This document shows positions 7,828 to 16,238 of a stretch of DNA of 17,921 bases, piece by piece. The DNA lies in assembly GCA_036402175.1 (NCBI GenBank), contig DASWTK010000044.1:1-17921 (forward strand), written 5' to 3'. Every line of letters starts with the position of its first letter. The first letter of the stretch is position 1. The position numbers and the translations under genes were made by a program. The notes under the pieces were generated by a model that worked only from the letters and a program-made list of their open reading frames with translations, did no database searches and had not been told where the DNA came from. This DNA is from DASPKM01 sp036402175. Lineage in GTDB: Bacteria > Bacteroidota > Bacteroidia > Chitinophagales > Chitinophagaceae.

Positions 7828-7898
7828 ACGATCAATTTGCCTTATGATTCAATATTTCCTGCTTTTAACTTGAAGGGAAATCATCAAAAACAAAGTGT

Positions 7899-9572
7899 AT
7901 GCAAACCTTTTTAAAAAAGCCGGCACGATTTGTACAGATTTTCATAGCCCTCGTTGCATCATGTTCATTCAGCAATATTCACGGACAGGGATTCTCAGAA
8001 CAAACACAAACACGGCTGCAGTTTGTGATCGACAGCTTCCAGAATAATCCGGCAAATCCTTATGTTGGAGGAATTGCGGCTGCTATAAAAGTAGATGGAC
8101 TTGCTTTCTGGCAGGGCGCAACAGGATACGCAGCAAGAAACGTCGATGGAAATAATAATTTGTTGCCGGGAGGAAGTGCGTTTACAACATCCACCCTCTC
8201 CCGGATGTATAGCGTAACAAAAACTTTCACAGCCACGCTTGTGCTTGAGCTGGCAAAAGCAGGCGTTTTCAGCCTCGACCATCCCGTGAGCAATTTTATG
8301 CCGCTCAACGTCATCAATCCAACTCTCAATCCTTCTGTTACAATCAAACAGTTGCTGGCGCATGAAAGTGGTTATTCTGATTATGTCACCGAACAAATGC
8401 TACAGATAGTATTAGCAATCCAGCCAACACACGTATGGACGGTTTATGAAATGCTGACCTTTGTTCACCAGGTAAGCGCACCGGGTAGTCAACGCAGTTA
8501 CTCCAGCACAAACTATCTGGTTCTGGGCGCAATAATTGAAACTGTAACAGGTAAACCGGTTGAGCAACATTACCGGGAAAGATTCTTCCAGCCCCTGGAT
8601 CTGCAATCCATTTATATGGGACATCGTGAAGCTCAGCCATCCGGTACAGTACTCGCAGCCCCGCACGATAATCTGAGTCCGTTCAATCCCATTTTCCAGA
8701 TGACCGGACAATCAACTTTCCCGAATGCATATACGAACGCATCGGCCTTTCCAATGACTGGTATTATCTCACTTGCATTTACCGGAGGTGCACTCGTTTC
8801 TAATGTCAGTGACCTGGCAGAGTGGGGTAATTTATTATACAATGGAAGGGCAACAAGTGAGGGAGTTCTTGAACAGATGCGGCAATCAATTTCATCCACT
8901 CCCGATGAGGATGGAGATTTCCTGGGATACGGTATCATGCGCACAACAAAGATCAGTACATCCGATATATTCATCGGGCACGATGGTAACGCTCCGGGAT
9001 ATCGTTCCCTGATGTTTTATCAGCCCGAAAGGAAAATGACAATAGCCATACTTACCAATTACGCGGGCGCGAGAGTGTATGATCTTGCCAGGGCGTTGTT
9101 TCAATCGATACCGTCATTTTTATGCGGCAATGAAAACCGGAAAGAAGACAAGATCATTGTTTGTTTTAATGATAATAACCTTTGTGTTGACAGAACAGCC
9201 GCGGGAGAACTGATCGGTAAAGGAGGTTATCTTGGCAGATGCGCTCCGGTGTCAAACACAAATTCAATTAATTCCAAACTACCCGAAGTTGAAATACAAT
9301 CCACTCAATCCGGAATATTGCGCACCTATCCCAACCCATTCCGCGGCACGCTCAATGTAATGTTTGCACCGGAAAAGACCGGCAAGTATCAAATCCGCAT
9401 TCTGGATATGAATGGAAGGGTCATTTCAACGCTATTCGACAATATAGCGCAAAAAGGAAGCATTAAAAGATTCGAATGGGATGCCGGGAGACTGGCGGCG
9501 GGAACATTTGTGATTGCATTACAAACACTTAAAGAAATACAAACAAGGAAGATCACATTGATCAGGGAATAG
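7899..9572 (+). CDS. Secreted serine hydrolase (beta-lactamase/PBP4* family, S12-like) with T9SS sorting domain
   Basis: This 557-residue exported protein has a class C beta-lactamase/D-aminopeptidase-like domain (PF00144, about 48-405). It keeps the nucleophile motif SVTK (Ser105, Lys108) and the third motif HDG (361-363 in IGHDGNAPGY). The second motif reads YSS (201-203 in RSYSSTNYLVLG), where YSN or YAN is usual. Such proteins cleave peptides, esters or D-amino acid bonds; true beta-lactamase activity is not implied. Residues 409-448 form a small Cys-rich module (C409, C422, C429, C448). The last 80 residues or so (TYPNPF at 476-481, ILDMNGRVI, RLAAGTFVIAL, KITLIRE) are a type A T9SS sorting domain, so the protein is sent across the outer membrane. 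The signal peptide covers about residues 1-30. VASC at 19-22 also fits a lipobox, which would be odd for T9SS cargo. The gene heads a same-strand series with the oxidase and propeller genes. Confidence 0.87.
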   Translation: MQTFLKKPARFVQIFIALVASCSFSNIHGQGFSEQTQTRLQFVIDSFQNNPANPYVGGIAAAIKVDGLAFWQGATGYAARNVDGNNNLLPGGSAFTTSTLSRMYSVTKTFTATLVLELAKAGVFSLDHPVSNFMPLNVINPTLNPSVTIKQLLAHESGYSDYVTEQMLQIVLAIQPTHVWTVYEMLTFVHQVSAPGSQRSYSSTNYLVLGAIIETVTGKPVEQHYRERFFQPLDLQSIYMGHREAQPSGTVLAAPHDNLSPFNPIFQMTGQSTFPNAYTNASAFPMTGIISLAFTGGALVSNVSDLAEWGNLLYNGRATSEGVLEQMRQSISSTPDEDGDFLGYGIMRTTKISTSDIFIGHDGNAPGYRSLMFYQPERKMTIAILTNYAGARVYDLARALFQSIPSFLCGNENRKEDKIIVCFNDNNLCVDRTAAGELIGKGGYLGRCAPVSNTNSINSKLPEVEIQSTQSGILRTYPNPFRGTLNVMFAPEKTGKYQIRILDMNGRVISTLFDNIAQKGSIKRFEWDAGRLAAGTFVIALQTLKEIQTRKITLIRE

Positions 9573-9708
9573 TTGGCGGTTGTTGTATTGATAAAAGTCT
9601 GACGACAATCATAGCCTAACCAATTCAGGATCACTTTGGGTCTTAACAATAGTCATTAAAATCCGTATCAAACGGTGTTAGTTTCATCGTGCCAAATTAA
9701 AACTTGCG

Positions 9709-11739
9709 ATGATGAAAAAATTATACACCGCTGCGCGGCTGATGCTAAGCATTATAGCCGCTATAACATTGTATTTCCCGTCTTTCGGTCAACAATTACT
9801 AAATCCTAAAACACAGCAGCAGTTTGTTAATCAGCTGCCTGTTCCCTCAGTGTTGGATGGCCGGAATGGTGGCACATTCAATATCAGCATTACCCAGTTC
9901 AATCAATGGCTGGGGCTGATTGATCCGACTACACTGCAACCAATGAATACTACGGTTTGGGGATATAACGGCACCTATCCTGGTCCTACGATAGTAGCAA
10001 AAAAGGATCAGTCGTTACAGGTATTCTGGCTTAATAATCTTGTAAACAGCAGCAATCAACCATTGCCACACCTGTTGCCGGTAGACCTTTCAATTCATTG
10101 GGCCCTTGAGCATGAACCCAACTACCAGAGCCTGGGTGTTCCGATTGTTACCCATGTTCATGGAGGTCATTCAGAATCTGCCAGTGATGGACTACCTGAT
10201 GCATGGTACACTCCCAATTTTGGAAAAAAGGGTCATGGCTTTATTAAGGGAGATGCTCAGCCATATCATTATGATAACGACCAGGAAGCTGCCACCATCT
10301 GGTACCACGATCATGCATTGGGTGTTACACGCCTCAATGTGTACGCGGGTCTGGCTGGTTATTATATTATAACCGACCAGAATGAGATCGATATGCAGAC
10401 CGCCAACAAATTACCTGTAGCCCCATATGATCTTGGATTAGCCATTCAGGATCGCATGTTCACATCAGATGGTCAGTTATTTTATCCATCGGTGCCTGAA
10501 ATTGAAGGAGCTCCCAGTCCGAGTGTGTTACCGGAAATGTTCGGTGATTTTATTCTTGTCAATGGAATGACGTGGCCTGTGCTTGATGTGGAACCACGAC
10601 AATACCGGTTCAGAATGCTGAACGGTTCAGATTCCCGCTTTTATAACTTGTCGCTTTCTTCGGGTCAGCAGTTTGTTCAAATCGGAAGTGACCAGGGATT
10701 TCTTCCATCGCCGGTTGCGATGCATCAAATGCTTATCGCGCCAGGAGAAAGAAAGGACGTGATCCTCGATTTTTCAAGTCCGGCTCTCTGGGGACAAATA
10801 ATCATTCTGAAAAATAACGCGCGGTCACCATTCCCGAAAGGTGAAGCTGTTGATCCTCAGACAACAGGCCGGATCATGGCATTCAGGGTGAACAAACCGC
10901 TCGACGAAAATTATCCGCTCACCTCTTTGCCTTCCACGTTGAGACCTCCGATCACACCATTACAAACAAATCTTGAATCGAGGAAACTCATTTTATTCGA
11001 AGCAGAAGACGAATATGGCCGTTTGATGCCTATGCTTGGTACGGTTGAAGACGGCGTTAAAGCTTTTCGTGATCCTGTTACAGAAAACCCTGCACTCAAT
11101 AGTACCGAGATCTGGGAGATCTATAACGAAACCGAAGATGCTCACCCAATACATATGCACCTCGTATCAATGCAACTGATCAACAGGCAGAAATTTCATG
11201 CGTCGGTGGATGATGAAAATGGAAAACCTGAAGATATCAGGCTGATTGGACAGCCGAAATCTCCAGGGCCCGACGAACAGGGATGGAAAGATACATGGGT
11301 GATGAATCCGGGTGAAGTAACGCGGGTGATCGCAAAGTTTGACAGAGAAGGATTATATGTATGGCATTGCCATATACTTTCGCATGAGGAACACGATATG
11401 ATGCGTCCATTTTATGTTGGCAACCTTCCGAATGAACTGACCAGAAATGTAGTGGCCGCAGAGATGGCAGCACTGGAAAAAGAAATGCAGCTGAAATTAT
11501 TACCTAATCCATTCAACAGCCAGGCTACTGTTCAGTTTAGTTTGAGTAATAACAAAAAGGTCACCATCAGGCTGTTTGACAGCAAAGGCGCAATTGTAAG
11601 GCAGGTTTTTGCGGGCGAACGTTCAGCAGGACTGCAACGCTTTACAATAGATGGCAACAGCCTGCCAGCCGGAACTTATTATTGCGAGATTCTGGTAAAT
11701 CAGCAGCGTATGATGAGAAAAATAGTATTGCAGAAATAA
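9709..11739 (+). CDS. Secreted multicopper oxidase (CotA/bilirubin-oxidase type) with T9SS sorting domain
   Basis: This 676-residue exported enzyme has the three cupredoxin domains of a laccase-like multicopper oxidase, which oxidises phenols or metal ions and reduces oxygen to water. All copper motifs are visible: THVHGGH (148-154), WYHDH (198-202), HPIHMH (479-484) and HCHILSHEEHDMM (553-565). The type 1 copper ligands are thus His479, Cys554, His559 and axial Met564; the HxH pairs supply the trinuclear cluster. The Met ligand and the WYHDH form suggest the CotA/bilirubin oxidase branch. The signal peptide spans about 1-28 (SFG before QQ). Residues 597-676 (LLPNPFNSQATVQF, RLFDSKGAIV, SLPAGTYYCEI, RKIVLQK) are a T9SS type A sorting domain, so the enzyme should be outside the cell or attached to its surface. 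Two adjacent ATGs start the gene; I take the first. It lies 136 bases after the serine hydrolase gene. Confidence 0.93.
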   Translation: MMKKLYTAARLMLSIIAAITLYFPSFGQQLLNPKTQQQFVNQLPVPSVLDGRNGGTFNISITQFNQWLGLIDPTTLQPMNTTVWGYNGTYPGPTIVAKKDQSLQVFWLNNLVNSSNQPLPHLLPVDLSIHWALEHEPNYQSLGVPIVTHVHGGHSESASDGLPDAWYTPNFGKKGHGFIKGDAQPYHYDNDQEAATIWYHDHALGVTRLNVYAGLAGYYIITDQNEIDMQTANKLPVAPYDLGLAIQDRMFTSDGQLFYPSVPEIEGAPSPSVLPEMFGDFILVNGMTWPVLDVEPRQYRFRMLNGSDSRFYNLSLSSGQQFVQIGSDQGFLPSPVAMHQMLIAPGERKDVILDFSSPALWGQIIILKNNARSPFPKGEAVDPQTTGRIMAFRVNKPLDENYPLTSLPSTLRPPITPLQTNLESRKLILFEAEDEYGRLMPMLGTVEDGVKAFRDPVTENPALNSTEIWEIYNETEDAHPIHMHLVSMQLINRQKFHASVDDENGKPEDIRLIGQPKSPGPDEQGWKDTWVMNPGEVTRVIAKFDREGLYVWHCHILSHEEHDMMRPFYVGNLPNELTRNVVAAEMAALEKEMQLKLLPNPFNSQATVQFSLSNNKKVTIRLFDSKGAIVRQVFAGERSAGLQRFTIDGNSLPAGTYYCEILVNQQRMMRKIVLQK

Positions 11740-11756
11740 TGCAGGGACGGTAATTG

Positions 11757-11782
11757 TCTACCTGAACTGTCGGATAGGTAGA
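11757..11782. repeat. Hairpin between oxidase and propeller genes
   Basis: TCTACCT (11757-11763) and AGGTAGA (11776-11782) pair perfectly around a 12-base loop. The structure begins 18 bases after the oxidase stop codon. No T-tract follows it on the plus strand, so it is not a classical terminator. It could stabilise the upstream mRNA 3' end, act as a weak terminator, or be an operator for the propeller gene at 11829. Confidence 0.4.
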
Positions 11783-11828
11783 ACATGACAGCGGTTAGGT
11801 GTAGTTTAGGCAAATAACAATTCAGTTT

Positions 11829-12803
11829 ATGAAATGTTTTAATAACCTGATACTTCTCCTGGCCGCTGTTCTTTTTGGAAGCATTGCACCTGAAACTTCT
11901 AAAATAGTAATGCAGGATGCACCGCCGAAACGTGCTCACCACGACATGGTATACAACGATTCCTGCGGATGCATTCTTCTTTCAGGTGGGAGTAGCCCCG
12001 TAAATGGTGGGCAGTCATTTGTTTTTTATAACGATCTGTGGCGTTACGACGGTAAGATGTGGAAGCATTCCGGAAATTCCGGTAATGAAAGAAGCGGCAT
12101 TCGCCTGGCATATGATTCGAAGCAAAAAAAAGTTTTTTCATATGGAGGTTTTGCAAATAATCAGCCATTAGGTGATCTGCGTGTTCTTGAGAATGGAGAA
12201 TGGAAAACGCTGACAGACGTTTCGGAGATGAAAGCCGCGGAAGGGGGATTTGTTTATGATAGTGATCGAAACCGGCTTGTGGCATTTGGCGGAGCTAACG
12301 TGAGGGGTATCGAAAATAATTCGGTGTGGGAATGGGATGGAACTGCATGGAATAAAATGAGTGGGTCAGGTCCCGGATCCCGCCAGGCATTTGCAATGGT
12401 GTATGATGAAAAAAGAAGAAGAACGGTGATTTATGGAGGAATGGATACGAATGGAAAACAACTGTCAGATACCTGGGAATGGGATGGAATTCAATGGACG
12501 ATGGCAACCGGAAGCGGACCCGGGCCAAGAGTTTCCCCGGGATATGCATATGACAGCAAGGGGGGATTTATGATCCTGTTTGGCGGTATGCAAAACAGCA
12601 GCTTTAAAAACGATACCTGGAGTTGGGACGGATCTGCCTGGAAATTATTATCAGATAAAGGTCCTTCACCAAGAACAATGGGTTGTATGGCTTATGATAA
12701 GAAACGCGACCGCATTGTTATGTTTGGCGGGAGGCTGGGCTGGCCGAATGATGTAAATGATACATGGGAATGGAATGGCAGTGAATGGTACGAGGTCAGG
12801 TAA
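11829..12803 (+). CDS. Secreted Kelch-like beta-propeller protein (six blades)
   Basis: This 324-residue protein has a hydrophobic N-terminal signal (residues 5-20) and then six Kelch-like repeats of about 45-55 residues, starting near residues 33, 87, 136, 184, 233 and 281. Each has a variant of (P)R-x-aromatic/small-x-(A/V)YD, a strand ending in FGG or YGG, and DTWEWDG-x-W. The last four repeats are the most regular. The whole mature chain is propeller, with no catalytic domain, no copper or galactose-oxidase residues that I recognise, and no T9SS sorting domain. It may be a binding or scaffold protein in the periplasm or outside the cell. It follows the multicopper oxidase by 89 bases on the same strand, with a hairpin between them. 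An export signal without a T9SS domain sets it apart from its two upstream neighbours. It converges on the metallophosphoesterase gene, leaving a 62-base gap. Confidence 0.78.
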   Translation: MKCFNNLILLLAAVLFGSIAPETSKIVMQDAPPKRAHHDMVYNDSCGCILLSGGSSPVNGGQSFVFYNDLWRYDGKMWKHSGNSGNERSGIRLAYDSKQKKVFSYGGFANNQPLGDLRVLENGEWKTLTDVSEMKAAEGGFVYDSDRNRLVAFGGANVRGIENNSVWEWDGTAWNKMSGSGPGSRQAFAMVYDEKRRRTVIYGGMDTNGKQLSDTWEWDGIQWTMATGSGPGPRVSPGYAYDSKGGFMILFGGMQNSSFKNDTWSWDGSAWKLLSDKGPSPRTMGCMAYDKKRDRIVMFGGRLGWPNDVNDTWEWNGSEWYEVR

Positions 12804-12865
12804 AAGACAAGACATAACCCAATAACGCGCCACCAACAAGGTCAGGGAAATGCCATTCAGGAAAA

Positions 12866-13639
12866 TTAATACCCGTTGCGAAGCATCGTTGCGTATTCGT
12901 CTGGCAGCGGACTGTCCTCTACAGCCTTAGCCGCTTTTTCTATATCATAATCAAACCGGATGAATTCCACGGTGGTACTTTCTTTTGCAGTAATTGAACT
13001 ATCGGCATTGAGGGTGAGTATCACATAACATCCTTTAGGATTTCCATCCTTGGGTTTTCCTACCGACCCGATGTTGATGGCATGTCGATAACGCGAATGC
13101 ACACCCGAAGCTTCAGGAAGGATCCTGTGAAATGGCTTATGTGTATGGCCAAAGCAAAGTATGTCCGCATCCGCCTGCTCAAGGATGCGTGTCAGGCTTT
13201 TTTCATCCCTGTCTTCAAACAGGTATTCATTGATCTTTCTTGGGCTTCCATGAACCAGTAAGAGGTTCAGTTTGTCATTGTTCAGTTGAAACTCAACCCT
13301 GATATGCGAAGGAAGGGTGCGTAAATATTTTCTTTCTTCTTCCTTCACAACCGAATTGGTATACGAAATGGAAATCTTTCCCATGTCCTTCTCAACCTCT
13401 GTTTTGTAAGCGCAGCCGCATTCATCACTGGCGAGTCCGATACCCTGATCGTAGTTCCCGGCAATTGTTGGAATACCCCTTCGCCTGATCTCATTGATAA
13501 CTTCATTTGGCCATACGTTGTATCCAACAAGGTCGCCAAGACAGTAAACCGCGTCAGGCTTTTTGTTATCAATATCTTTAAGGCACGATTCTAATGCAGG
13601 GAGATTGGCATGAATGTCTGAAAAGAGTGCGATCCGCAT
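12866..13639 (-). CDS. Calcineurin-like metallophosphoesterase (YfcE-type)
   Basis: This is a 257-residue cytosolic phosphoesterase with a complete set of two-metal motifs: DIH (Asp8, His10), GDLVGY (Asp36), GNYD (Asn62, Asp64), VHGSPR (His130) and GHTH (His165, His167). GNYD replaces the GNHD of the wider superfamily, so Tyr63 stands where a catalytic His is often found; this and the nearby CGCAY (74-78) I associate with one subgroup of these proteins, and single-metal or altered substrate use is possible. The fold matches PF12850. Substrates of this group are phosphodiesters or phosphomonoesters and cannot be read from sequence. The ATG lies 14 bases after the stop of the four-PAS histidine kinase on the same strand, so the two are very likely cotranscribed. 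It might process a signalling nucleotide, but this is a guess. Confidence 0.88.
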   Translation of the reverse strand: MRIALFSDIHANLPALESCLKDIDNKKPDAVYCLGDLVGYNVWPNEVINEIRRRGIPTIAGNYDQGIGLASDECGCAYKTEVEKDMGKISISYTNSVVKEEERKYLRTLPSHIRVEFQLNNDKLNLLLVHGSPRKINEYLFEDRDEKSLTRILEQADADILCFGHTHKPFHRILPEASGVHSRYRHAINIGSVGKPKDGNPKGCYVILTLNADSSITAKESTTVEFIRFDYDIEKAAKAVEDSPLPDEYATMLRNGY

Positions 13640-13653
13640 ATTGAGAGAGTAAA

Positions 13654-16134
13654 TTATACTACTGGCAAATAGATTTCAAAGGTGGCACCGACACCCGGAT
13701 TTCCTTCGGCAATGATCTTACCATTATGGTTCTCGGCAACTTTTTGCGCAATGGAAAGCCCCACTCCCGATCCCCTGTATTCACTGTTTCCATGTAACCG
13801 CTGAAACATCTGGAAGATCCTTTCCGATTCCCGCTGGTCAAAACCAATTCCGTTATCGCTGACCCTGATAAGATGATACTTCGCTTCGGTTGATTCTTCG
13901 GAAGTGAAACCTGCTTCTTTGCCGGAAACGACCTCTGATGTGATATTAATTTCCGGAGGCTGGCCAGGTTTACTGTATTTTAAAGCATTACCAATGATGT
14001 TCTGAAAAAGTTGCTGCAACTGGCGTCGGTTTCCTGTGATGGTTGGCAGTTTGTCGTAAGTTATTACAGCATGTTTTTCCTGTATATCCAGTTCCAGGTC
14101 CTCGAGTACACGCGATACCTTTTCATTCAGGTCAACCTGCTCATTTTTATATGGCTTCTGGCTAACGTGCGAATAAAGCAGCAGGTCGTCGATCAAAGCG
14201 CTCATCCGCATGGTGGCCCTATCGATCCTCGCAAAAGTAAAACGCTCTTCGTCCAATAAACGATCGGATAACTGTGCTTTCAACCTGTCGGTAAAGAAGT
14301 GTATTTTTCGTATCGGTTCTTTCAGATCGTGTGAGGCCGCGTGCGCAAATTCTTCGAGATTTGCATTCGAACGCTTCAGCTCTTCAACATACTTCTCCAA
14401 TTGCAGCTGCGCTTTTTTTAATTCGGTGTAATCATTGAAAGTAACCAGCACTTCTTCATCCACCTTGGTACTTTGAAGGTCAAGGTAAATATCCAGGCCA
14501 TCGGTATTATAATGCATATTAATCCTCAGAGGCTCGCCTGTCAGGTATGTTTGTTTATACATGTCAAACACGCCGTTATTCATATATCCCGGAAACCAGG
14601 TACTGCCTAATGAACCATTCAGCGCCTCCGGTGTTTGTCCTACATACGATGCAAAGGTTGGGTTGGTGATCACAAACCGGAAATCCACTATCTCGCCAGT
14701 TTTATCCTTCACCGGAGCAAATGTGAACATACCCGAATGCGCATGATAAAAAACAGCTTTCAGCCTTTCGGCGGAATGCGCGATCTCTTCCTTTGATGCT
14801 TCCAGTTCACTCGTCCTTTCTTTAACCTGTCGTTCCAGTTCTGTAGTGAACTGTTTCTGTTCAGTTATATCCTTGCTTATTGTGGCGAAGCCAGTTGGCT
14901 CATTTTTCTGGTTTTTGATCACTATCACGTTGTATAACATCCAGATCGGTTCGCCTGTTCCGAAATGCCTGAACCTGATCTCTGTTTCTCCCACTCCATT
15001 TTTTAACACCTTTGGAATAAATGTATCCGTGATATAATCCTGGTCTTCCGGAAAAAAGAAATCGAGCAACTTTGTTTGCTGGATCTGTTCAACACTGTTT
15101 AATCCGATTTTCTTTAATCCCGATTGATTAACATAAAAAGGCAGGAGGTCCATATCACAGATTCCTATGAAATCTGTTACATTATCAGCAAGTGATTTGA
15201 ATACTTCAAGTTCTGTTACTACATGCTCAAGTTCCTTGCGCGCAACAACCTGCTCTGTTATCTCGTGCACTACAGCCATGAAACCATCATTACTGCCATC
15301 GCCCATCTGAATGGGTTCCCAGTTTGCATTGAAATAACAGATCTCAGGAACTCCTCTCCTGTTTAGAATAAGTTGAACCTCTTTTGCAATCCATGGCTTT
15401 CCTGAGCGAACGACTTCCTGTGCAATTGGTTCTAATTGTTCCTTCGTTTCGGGAAGGCTTTCAAAAAGAGGTTTGCCCAGGAATTCTTCCCTGCTTTTAC
15501 CTACCAGGGGCAGATATTCGTCGTTTACAATATCAGCAACAAAGTTTTCTCCTTTAAATACAGCAATTGCCACCGGCGCCTGCATTACCAGGTTTTGAAA
15601 TTTCTGGTTTGCCGCTTCAAGTGATTTGAAGCTTTTTACTTTTTCGGTTGTCTCCGAACAGGTAACAAATACAGCAGACGGTTTGCCAGATTCATCGAAT
15701 ACGGGACTATAGCTGAATGTCCAGTAAACATCCTCAATCTTACCATTGCGAAAGATCGGGATGAGCTGATCTTCGCTCCAGGTAGAAGCGCCTCCCGCAA
15801 GCACCTGATCTATCAGCGGCTTGATGATATCCCATATTTCGGGCCATACAACTTCACCTGGTTTTCCCAATGCCCATGGGTGTTTACCATTATTACCAAG
15901 ACTTGGACGGTACGCGTCATTATAAAAGCAGATGAGCTCAGGTCCCCAGAAAAGAAACATGGGAAATTTAGAGTTCAGTAAAATACTGAGTGATGTCCGC
16001 AGGCTTTGAGGCCACTTGTCAGGCTTGCCTATCGAAGTATGCTGCCAGGGGTAGGTGCGCGTGAGCTCACCCATTTCGCCACCGCCTTGCAGAAAAGAGT
16101 ATAAGGGCTTATTATTGACTGTTTCCAAAACCAC
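13654..16134 (-). CDS. Soluble PAS-domain sensor histidine kinase
   Basis: This 826-residue kinase has no membrane segment or signal peptide. It carries four PAS-like domains: about 45-165 (after the conserved FLQGGGEMG and WPQSLRTSL), 175-297 (ends in EITEQ), 310-427 (ends in KDITEQKQ) and 455-573. Coiled coils lie near 425-460 and 570-595. The HisKA domain has phospho-acceptor His602 in ASHDLKEPIRK, and the HATPase domain shows QNIIGNALKYS (N-box, 711-721), SDNGIGFD (G1, 759-766) and GSGVGLSIAQKV (G2, 788-799). There is no receiver domain and no regulator nearby, so its target is unknown. The start is GTG at 16134, nine bases after an in-frame stop; the ATG at 16074 would delete the conserved N-terminal GGGEMG segment. 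It probably senses a cytosolic ligand, redox state or light through its PAS domains. Confidence 0.92.
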   Translation of the reverse strand: MVLETVNNKPLYSFLQGGGEMGELTRTYPWQHTSIGKPDKWPQSLRTSLSILLNSKFPMFLFWGPELICFYNDAYRPSLGNNGKHPWALGKPGEVVWPEIWDIIKPLIDQVLAGGASTWSEDQLIPIFRNGKIEDVYWTFSYSPVFDESGKPSAVFVTCSETTEKVKSFKSLEAANQKFQNLVMQAPVAIAVFKGENFVADIVNDEYLPLVGKSREEFLGKPLFESLPETKEQLEPIAQEVVRSGKPWIAKEVQLILNRRGVPEICYFNANWEPIQMGDGSNDGFMAVVHEITEQVVARKELEHVVTELEVFKSLADNVTDFIGICDMDLLPFYVNQSGLKKIGLNSVEQIQQTKLLDFFFPEDQDYITDTFIPKVLKNGVGETEIRFRHFGTGEPIWMLYNVIVIKNQKNEPTGFATISKDITEQKQFTTELERQVKERTSELEASKEEIAHSAERLKAVFYHAHSGMFTFAPVKDKTGEIVDFRFVITNPTFASYVGQTPEALNGSLGSTWFPGYMNNGVFDMYKQTYLTGEPLRINMHYNTDGLDIYLDLQSTKVDEEVLVTFNDYTELKKAQLQLEKYVEELKRSNANLEEFAHAASHDLKEPIRKIHFFTDRLKAQLSDRLLDEERFTFARIDRATMRMSALIDDLLLYSHVSQKPYKNEQVDLNEKVSRVLEDLELDIQEKHAVITYDKLPTITGNRRQLQQLFQNIIGNALKYSKPGQPPEINITSEVVSGKEAGFTSEESTEAKYHLIRVSDNGIGFDQRESERIFQMFQRLHGNSEYRGSGVGLSIAQKVAENHNGKIIAEGNPGVGATFEIYLPVV

Positions 16135-16238
16135 ACTAAGTTAAACGATGAGAAAGTACTAATTTAAGAAAGGTTGCACAAAAACCAGTCCGATAAACGA
16201 TACGTGTGTCATTATTACCAGCCACATACATTGGATGA

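Noticed and set aside
7616..7828. 70-codon minus-strand ORF whose stop overlaps the ATG of the orphan LytTR regulator (ATGA).
   Set aside because: It begins with TTG (the first ATG leaves only 43 codons), shows no kinase remnant or known motif, and lies in the divergent control region. The overlap is probably chance, though a small coupled leader peptide cannot be excluded.
7995..9104. Several minus-strand ORFs of 70-133 codons inside the serine hydrolase gene.
   Set aside because: They are antisense to a gene with clear family motifs throughout, and their translations are low in recognisable domains and rich in Cys, Arg and Ser, as expected of shadow frames.
7899..9572. Calling the serine hydrolase an antibiotic-resistance beta-lactamase.
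   Set aside because: The family is broad, the YxN motif is altered and a T9SS domain is attached. The motifs support a serine hydrolase but not beta-lactam resistance.
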